A stretch of 64,000 bases of DNA, taken from contig JBCAXJ010000011.1 in assembly GCA_038534135.1 (NCBI GenBank), positions 30,618 to 94,617 of the forward strand, in the 5' to 3' direction. A model generated the notes under the pieces. It saw only the letters and a list, made by a program, of their open reading frames with translations. It was not told where the DNA came from and made no database searches. This document shows, one piece after another, positions 58,823-64,000 of this stretch. Each line of letters begins with the position of its first letter. Position 1 is the first letter of the stretch. This stretch comes from Thermohalobaculum sp038534135 (GTDB taxonomy: Bacteria > Pseudomonadota > Alphaproteobacteria > Rhodobacterales > Rhodobacteraceae). A program made the translations under genes and the position numbers.

Positions 58823-60214
58823 ATGACCGAGACCACACCGGATTGGATCGCCGAGCAGCTCGTCAATGTGGTCCGGGCCGACGCCATCCTGCGATCGAAC
58901 CAGGTCGCCGCACTGGACGCCGGAGCCAACGGGGACAACACGGGCGCGGGCCTTGCCATACGCCCGGTCAACACGGACGAAGTCTCTGCAATACTTGACT
59001 GCTGCAACGCCCACGGAATCCCGGTCGTCACACATGGCGGACGCACCGGATTGGCGGGGGCTGCTGCATCCAGACCCGGCGAGGTCATCTTGCTGACCGA
59101 TCGCCTGGAAGGCGGCATCCAGATCGATCCAGTCGAGCGTGTCGCCACGGTCTCGGCGGCCGTCACACAGCAGGCGGTCCAGGAAGCCGCTGCCGCGCAT
59201 GGTCTTTCCATGGGGATCGACACAGCCTCGCGCGGGTCGGCAACGGTCGGCGGGATGATCTCGACCAATGCGGGCGGCATGGAAGCGTTTCGCTACGGGA
59301 TGATGCGCCAACGCTTGCTCGGGATCGAAGCCGTCCTGGCGGATGGCACGGTCTTCTCGGACCTGACCCGCGTCTCGAAGGCGAACGAGGGTTACGATCT
59401 GAAGCACCTGTTGTGCGGTGCCGAGGGGACGCTGGGCGTTGTGACCAAGGCCGTCCTGAAGCTGGAAAGGGCAGAGCCGGAGAGCAAGACAATCCTGCTT
59501 GCGGTGCCCGGTGCCGCCTCGGCCCTGCGGCTGATGTGGGCGGTTGACGGGACAGGCGGCCTGCTGCTGTGCGAAATGATGTGGCACGACTACGCCGAAG
59601 CCGCCGCAGCGGGTACGGGTCTGTCAAACGTGCTTGCGTTCTGTCCGGAGGCACCGGCCTATCTGATCATCGAGAGCACATTGCAGGAGGACGACCTGCT
59701 TAGCGTCCTCGCCCCGTTCTTCGAGAACGGTGATATCCAGGACGCGGTGCTGGCGAAGTCCGACAAGGAAGCCGGAGAGATCTGGCGCCTGCGCGAGGAC
59801 AGCCAGGCCGCCGCGCGAACGATCAAGAACCCGCTTTGGTATGATGTGTCGATCCCGCTGAGCCGGTTGGATACCTATGTCACTGGGTTCGAGGACCGCC
59901 TCGACGCGATTGCCCCGGACGCGCGCCACCATGTCATCGCGCACCTGGGCGACGGCAATCTGCACATCAGCGTCGGGCGCGCGGTGCCCTGGAACACCGA
60001 TGAGAAGGAACAAGTGAACCAGGCCGTCGAACACGGCGTCAAGGCTATGGGCGGCGCAGTCTCGGCCGAGCACGGAATCGGAACATTCAAGCTGGGCACG
60101 TTTGCCCGGAACACGACGCCCGGCAACCTAGCGGCCATGCGGGCGATCAAGGCGGCACTCGATCCGAACGGGATTCTGAACCCCGGGAAGGTCATCCCTG
60201 ACCCATCGTCGTGA
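58823..60214 (+). CDS. FAD-binding D-2-hydroxyacid dehydrogenase (GlcD/DLD/D2HGDH-like)
   Basis: This 463-residue flavoprotein has the PCMH FAD-binding domain (VVTHGGRTGLAGAA, then GSATVGGMISTNAGGMEAFRYGMMR) and the FAD-oxidase C-terminal domain with VIAHLGDGNLHISVG and AEHGIG, which supply metal and substrate ligands. It resembles D-2-hydroxyglutarate, D-lactate and glycolate oxidases; the exact substrate is open. The ATG at 58823 follows GGGGGCGC. The L-specific counterpart candidate lies 5 kb away at 52979. Confidence 0.9.
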   Translation: MTETTPDWIAEQLVNVVRADAILRSNQVAALDAGANGDNTGAGLAIRPVNTDEVSAILDCCNAHGIPVVTHGGRTGLAGAAASRPGEVILLTDRLEGGIQIDPVERVATVSAAVTQQAVQEAAAAHGLSMGIDTASRGSATVGGMISTNAGGMEAFRYGMMRQRLLGIEAVLADGTVFSDLTRVSKANEGYDLKHLLCGAEGTLGVVTKAVLKLERAEPESKTILLAVPGAASALRLMWAVDGTGGLLLCEMMWHDYAEAAAAGTGLSNVLAFCPEAPAYLIIESTLQEDDLLSVLAPFFENGDIQDAVLAKSDKEAGEIWRLREDSQAAARTIKNPLWYDVSIPLSRLDTYVTGFEDRLDAIAPDARHHVIAHLGDGNLHISVGRAVPWNTDEKEQVNQAVEHGVKAMGGAVSAEHGIGTFKLGTFARNTTPGNLAAMRAIKAALDPNGILNPGKVIPDPSS

Positions 60215-60407
60215 TCTGGAGTGTCGATCCGACCCTCGGGTCTTCACAGGTGACGCGGACCGGTCCTCGATGGCATTGACACATGTCGCATTAGACGGGT
60301 GACGGACCGTTGAGAACTTGAAGGAGTGTCTGCCGAGGACGCGAAAGGGGCGCTGTGACGCCATCGTGCGATCGTATGCGGATCGCTTTTCCCGGAAAGC
60401 TCTCGCC

Positions 60408-62033
60408 CTAAAGCGCGTCTGCCCGGTCCCGCAGCACGAATTTCTGCACCTTCCCGGTCGACGTCTTCGGCAGATCGCCAAACACCACGTGCCGCGGGCA
60501 TTTGTAATGCGCGAGGTTCTCACGACAGAAGGCGATGATGTCCGATGTATCGATGTTCGAACCGGGCTTCAGTTCGACAAAGGCACAGGGTGTCTCGCCC
60601 CACCTCTCATCGGCCTTGGCAACCACCGCCGCCAGCGCGACGGAGGGATGCTTGAACAGGATCTCCTCGACCTCGATCGAGCTGATGTTCTCACCGCCGG
60701 AGATGATGACATCCTTGGCGCGGTCCTTGATCTGGACATAGCCATCCGGATGCATGACCGCGAGGTCGCCGGTGTGGAACCATCCGCCTCCGAAGGCCTC
60801 GCGTGTTGCGGCCGGGTTCTTCAGGTAGCCCTTCATCACGACGTTGCCGCGCAGCATGATCTCGCCAATCGTCTCGCCGTCCCGCGGCACAGAGGCCATG
60901 GTCTCCGGATCCATCACGTCGATGCCTTCGAGCTGCTGGTAATTCACGCCCTGGCGCGATTTCAGACGGGCCTGTTCGACCGGGTCGAGCGCGTCCCAGT
61001 CCGGTTTCCAATCGTTGATGACGGCGGGGCCGTAGACCTCGGTCAGCCCGTAGACGTGCGTGACGTCGAACCCGGCCTCCTTCATGCCCGCAAGCACACT
61101 TTCGGGCGGCGGCGCCGCGGCGGTGAAGAACGCGATCCTGCGGTCAAGATCGCGTTTCTCGTCGTCCGGTGCGGCCAAGAGGGTGGACATGACGATCGGC
61201 GCCCCGCAGAGGTGCGTGACACCGTAATCCGCGATGGCGTCATAGATCGCCTTGGCACGGACCTGACGCAGGCAGACATGCGTGCCCGCAACCAGGCTGA
61301 TCGACCAGGGGAAGCACCAGCCGTTGCAGTGGAACATCGGCAGCGTCCAAAGGTAAGCCGCGTCCCCCGTCATCGCGGTGTGAACCACATTGCCGGTGGC
61401 CAGCAGGTAGGCGCCCCGATGGTGGTAGACGACGCCCTTCGGATTGCCCGTGGTGCCTGAGGTGTAGTTCAGCGCAATCGCGTCCCATTCGTCCTGCGGC
61501 ATCTTCCAGGCATAGGCCGGACCCCCCGAGGCGATGAACGCCTCGTAATCGGTCCCGATACCGGTCGATGTCGCGCCGGTCGTGGGATCGGCATACTCGA
61601 CGACCTGCGGGCGCGATCCTGACATCAGTTCGAGCGCCTCTGCCATCAGGGGCGCGAGCTCGCTGTCGACGATGACGAACTTGCTTTCGCCGTGATCCAG
61701 GATGAACGCGATCCCCGCCGCATCCAGCCGCGTGTTCAGGGCATTCAGGACCCCGCCCATCATCGGGACACCGTAATGCGCCTCGAGCATCGGCGGCGTG
61801 TTCAGCAACATCGCCGAGACCGTCTGGCCAGCCACAACGCCCGCAGTTTCAAGCGCACTGGCCAGCTGACGGGACCGCGCGAAGAATTCGGCATAGCTCC
61901 ACGACAGATCGCCGTGCCGGATCGCTGTCTTGTCCGGGAAGACGGCGGCGGACCGTGACAGGAAGCTGAGCGGCGTCAGGGGAACGTGGTTCGCCGGGTT
62001 CCGGTCCAGATCGGTGCGGTATGCGTCGGTCAT
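60408..62033 (-). CDS. AMP-forming acyl-CoA synthetase
   Basis: This 541-residue adenylate-forming enzyme activates a fatty or other organic acid to its CoA ester. The ATP-binding motif YTSGTTGNPKG, then YGLTEVYGP, GWFHTGDLAVM and the catalytic Lys in PKTSTGKVQK are present. The acid is not clear; relatives in the Roseobacter group include 3-methylmercaptopropionyl-CoA ligase (DmdB) and medium-chain enzymes, but no diagnostic residue is visible to me. The GGGGAGG site precedes the ATG at 62033. Confidence 0.9.
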   Translation of the reverse strand: MTDAYRTDLDRNPANHVPLTPLSFLSRSAAVFPDKTAIRHGDLSWSYAEFFARSRQLASALETAGVVAGQTVSAMLLNTPPMLEAHYGVPMMGGVLNALNTRLDAAGIAFILDHGESKFVIVDSELAPLMAEALELMSGSRPQVVEYADPTTGATSTGIGTDYEAFIASGGPAYAWKMPQDEWDAIALNYTSGTTGNPKGVVYHHRGAYLLATGNVVHTAMTGDAAYLWTLPMFHCNGWCFPWSISLVAGTHVCLRQVRAKAIYDAIADYGVTHLCGAPIVMSTLLAAPDDEKRDLDRRIAFFTAAAPPPESVLAGMKEAGFDVTHVYGLTEVYGPAVINDWKPDWDALDPVEQARLKSRQGVNYQQLEGIDVMDPETMASVPRDGETIGEIMLRGNVVMKGYLKNPAATREAFGGGWFHTGDLAVMHPDGYVQIKDRAKDVIISGGENISSIEVEEILFKHPSVALAAVVAKADERWGETPCAFVELKPGSNIDTSDIIAFCRENLAHYKCPRHVVFGDLPKTSTGKVQKFVLRDRADAL

Positions 62034-62161
62034 GATGTCCTCCCCTTTTTGCTTTGTTGAAACGCAGCTTTCACGGTGTGTCAAATGCAGCCATGCGAAC
62101 GACTCGCACCGATCCCGCCCATTTTTGGCTGAGCGGTGCCAGAGGGCTTGCGTCCGCCGGA

Positions 62162-62734
62162 ATGTTGGGCATGCTTGGGCGCATGTCCGGAACGCCCGAA
62201 ATCTTCTACCGCGTCAGCCCGAGGGATGTCGTCGTCGAGGTCGGCGGCCCCTGGGACACGTTCGCGCTGGAGAACAGCGGCGACGACGCGATCGCGGCGA
62301 ACATCCTGGGAACCTCGCTGTGGTCGAACATTTCCGGCGATATCGCGAAGATGTTCACGCAGTCAGCTCTGGATTACGCCCGGGTTTCGAACGAGCCGGT
62401 CGAACTCGACTATTTCTGCGATTCACCGACCGAGATCCGGCACGCACGGATGAAACTGACCGCCGAGCCGGATGGCTCGGTCCTGCTGGAGCATCGCTTC
62501 CTCAGCGCAACACCCGGCTCGCGCCGGCGCAACGCCGCCCGCGGGCGCCGTTGGACCCCACCCCTCAAGCGCTGCATTCTTTGCAAGCATGTGCAAGTCG
62601 ATGGTGACTGGGTCCCCGCCGACAGTCTTGCGCCGGGTCAGGAAAAGAACCTGTTCCATACCTATTGCAACGACTGCAGACAGGAGAGCCAGATCCTGTC
62701 CGGCCTCAGCTCTTCAGCGCATCCAGGTTCTTGA
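62162..62734 (+). CDS. PAS-like and zinc-ribbon protein
   Basis: This protein of about 190 residues has no assigned name. The first part (FALENSGDDAIAANILGTSLWSNISGD, then EPVELDYFCDSPTEIRHARMKLTAEPDGSVLLEHRFL) looks like a PAS-type sensor fold. The end has two CxxC pairs, CILCK and CNDCR, separated by about 37 residues, so it could bind zinc. Alternative starts are the ATGs at 62171 and 62183; none has a clear ribosome-binding site. It overlaps the end of the MscS gene on the other strand (62706-62734). Confidence 0.62.
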   Translation: MLGMLGRMSGTPEIFYRVSPRDVVVEVGGPWDTFALENSGDDAIAANILGTSLWSNISGDIAKMFTQSALDYARVSNEPVELDYFCDSPTEIRHARMKLTAEPDGSVLLEHRFLSATPGSRRRNAARGRRWTPPLKRCILCKHVQVDGDWVPADSLAPGQEKNLFHTYCNDCRQESQILSGLSSSAHPGS

Positions 62735-64000
62735 TGTAGACATCGCGCTGCGCGAACGGGATCTCGACGCCTTCCTCGGCAAACCGTTCATAGACCGAAT
62801 GGCGGATGTCCGATCCAACATTCAGGATCCAGTTGACGTCGCGCAGCACGCCGCGGATTTCAAAGTCGATGCTGTCCGCGCCAAAGCCGGAGAACAGCAC
62901 ATAAGGCTCGGGGCGGCGCATCAGCATCGGGTGCGCCCGGGCGATCTCGAGAAGGATCTTCTCGACCTTGCGCGCATCGCTGCCATAGGCCGCGCCCACG
63001 CCCACGATCAAGCGCCCCATCGCATTGCCATGCGTCCAGTTCGTGACCGTGCCCGAGATCAGGTCAGCATTCGGCACGAACATGGTCGAGCGATCGAAGG
63101 TCTGGATCTCGGTCGAACGCACGTTGACCTGCTGCACCGTGCCGTGCACGCCGCTGATCTCGACCCAGTCACCGGATTTGATCGGCCGTTCGATCAGCAG
63201 GATAATGCCCGAGACGAAATTGTTGACGATGTTCTGAAGGCCGAAACCGATCCCGACCGACAGCGCACCAGCGACAATGGCCAGGTTCGAGAGGTCGATC
63301 CCGGCGGTCGAGATCGCAATCAGGGCCGAGATCGTCAGCCCGACATACCCCATGCCGGCCGACAGGGCAGACTGTGCGCCGGTGTCCATCCGGGTCAGCG
63401 GCAGCACGGACTTGCGCAGCAGGGACTGAACGGACCGGGTTATGAAGTACCCGATCATGAACACGAGCACGAAGAGCAGGAAATCGAGCGGTGCGATCAC
63501 GATATCGCCGACCACGAAGCCCTCGTGCACACGCGCCCAGATGGCCAGAAGGTCGGTGCCGTCCGCGCCCCAGATGATCGCCAGAAGCGGGAGTGCAAGA
63601 CCGAACAGAACGAAGCCTGCGAACACCGGAACGATCCCGAACCGCGAGGTACCCGCGTCGCGATCGATGGCGCTGCGGGCGGCGGCAGAGGCTGTCCCGA
63701 AAGACACGACCCCATGGATCAGGACGCACACACCGAGCAATCCGCCGCTCAGAACCGGAGAGTAGAAGATGAACCGCGACGCGCCAAAATAGCCAACCAG
63801 CGCCAGGAACGGTGCCGCCACGGCAATCACCCGCGCCAGAAGCGCCGAGACGCGCCAGGCCCTGTCCAGCAAGCTGACAACGGGCTCGGGGGCATCTTCA
63901 TCGGGGTCCGGTGCGTCAACCTCGGCAGCGATGGACGGCACGCCCAGGTCAACGCTGCGCACGAAGCGCCAAAGCGCCGCGCCGCCAAGAAGCAGAAGCC
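62706..64000 (-). CDS. MscS-family mechanosensitive channel, 5' truncated
   Basis: The frame is open to the window edge; a GTG at 63962 is available but the upstream residues (LLLLGGAALWRF) form another membrane helix, so the true start lies outside. The MscS domain is intact: TM3 block GALSVGIGFGLQNIVNNFVSGIILLIERPIKSGDWVEISGVHGTVQQVNVRSTEIQT and DRSTMFVPNADLISGTVTNWTHGN. About five membrane helices are visible. It opens under membrane tension to release solutes. Together with mscL it gives two such channels in the window. Confidence 0.92.
   Translation of the reverse strand, partial: LLLLGGAALWRFVRSVDLGVPSIAAEVDAPDPDEDAPEPVVSLLDRAWRVSALLARVIAVAAPFLALVGYFGASRFIFYSPVLSGGLLGVCVLIHGVVSFGTASAAARSAIDRDAGTSRFGIVPVFAGFVLFGLALPLLAIIWGADGTDLLAIWARVHEGFVVGDIVIAPLDFLLFVLVFMIGYFITRSVQSLLRKSVLPLTRMDTGAQSALSAGMGYVGLTISALIAISTAGIDLSNLAIVAGALSVGIGFGLQNIVNNFVSGIILLIERPIKSGDWVEISGVHGTVQQVNVRSTEIQTFDRSTMFVPNADLISGTVTNWTHGNAMGRLIVGVGAAYGSDARKVEKILLEIARAHPMLMRRPEPYVLFSGFGADSIDFEIRGVLRDVNWILNVGSDIRHSVYERFAEEGVEIPFAQRDVYIKNLDALKS

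Overview
The window looks like chromosome of a marine-type alphaproteobacterium of the order Rhodobacterales (Roseobacter/Paracoccaceae group). This rests on high GC with strong GC bias at third codon positions, a Mur-type Fur regulator divergent from sitABCD, a pyruvate dehydrogenase E1 beta carrying its own lipoyl domain, typical DUF6314, DUF983 and DUF1508 genes, and an alphaproteobacterial-type SOS box (GAAC-N7-GAAC) before uvrD. No rRNA, tRNA, integrase, transposase or CRISPR array was seen. The assignment is made from reading alone, without database searches.

Layout. 1-4 kb: a truncated Hint-domain protein, a DUF2799 lipoprotein, and a YjgN/M48 membrane-peptidase pair. 4-8.2 kb: the metal regulator mur and the Mn/Fe ABC transporter sitABCD. 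8.4-10.8 kb: uvrD. 10.9-14.4 kb: an unknown small protein with a CheD-like Cys/His spacing, a sulfotransferase, a TPR-methyltransferase and a DUF1508 protein. 14.5-21 kb: a catabolic set (TPP enzyme, TauE/SafE exporter, SDR, flavin monooxygenase, GST, enoyl-CoA hydratase). 21-28.3 kb: pyruvate carboxylase, pheT, mscL and a lipase-like hydrolase. 28.4-31.2 kb: a di-heme cytochrome and alanine dehydrogenase. 31.3-35.6 kb: a molybdenum-cofactor operon (fdhD, unknown membrane gene, mobA, mobB, moeA). 35.6-37.6 kb: a four-gene ECF-sigma module. 37.7-43.4 kb: DUF983, NUDIX, MFS, rpmG, a degenerate GGDEF protein, a lipoprotein, purB and DUF6314. 43.4-45.3 kb: a hairpin- and repeat-rich spacer and an AT-richer foreign-looking hydrolase. 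45.4-48.1 kb: hemH, yghU and a DinB-like protein. 48.2-52.7 kb: the pdhA-pdhB-(unknown)-pdhC operon behind ftsB. 53-60.2 kb: an L-2-hydroxyglutarate-oxidase-like enzyme, a BisC-type molybdoenzyme, a GGDEF/EAL protein and a D-2-hydroxyacid dehydrogenase. 60.4-64 kb: an acyl-CoA synthetase, a PAS/zinc-ribbon protein and a truncated MscS channel.

How the genes connect. The Mo-cofactor genes supply the guanine-dinucleotide cofactor that the BisC-type enzyme needs. Pyruvate carboxylase, the pdh operon, alanine dehydrogenase and the 2-hydroxyacid oxidases all sit around pyruvate and 2-oxoglutarate. MscL and MscS are two separate osmotic release valves.

The least ordinary parts are: the unknown gene locked inside the pdh operon; the EF-hand/ECF sigma/single-pass anti-sigma/periplasmic sensor module; the unknown membrane coiled-coil gene in the Mo operon; the DUF2235-like hydrolase beside three hairpins and an octamer tandem repeat; a dispersed CCTACCTATC motif between about 16.9 and 27.7 kb; and two perfect four-tract G-quadruplex motifs.
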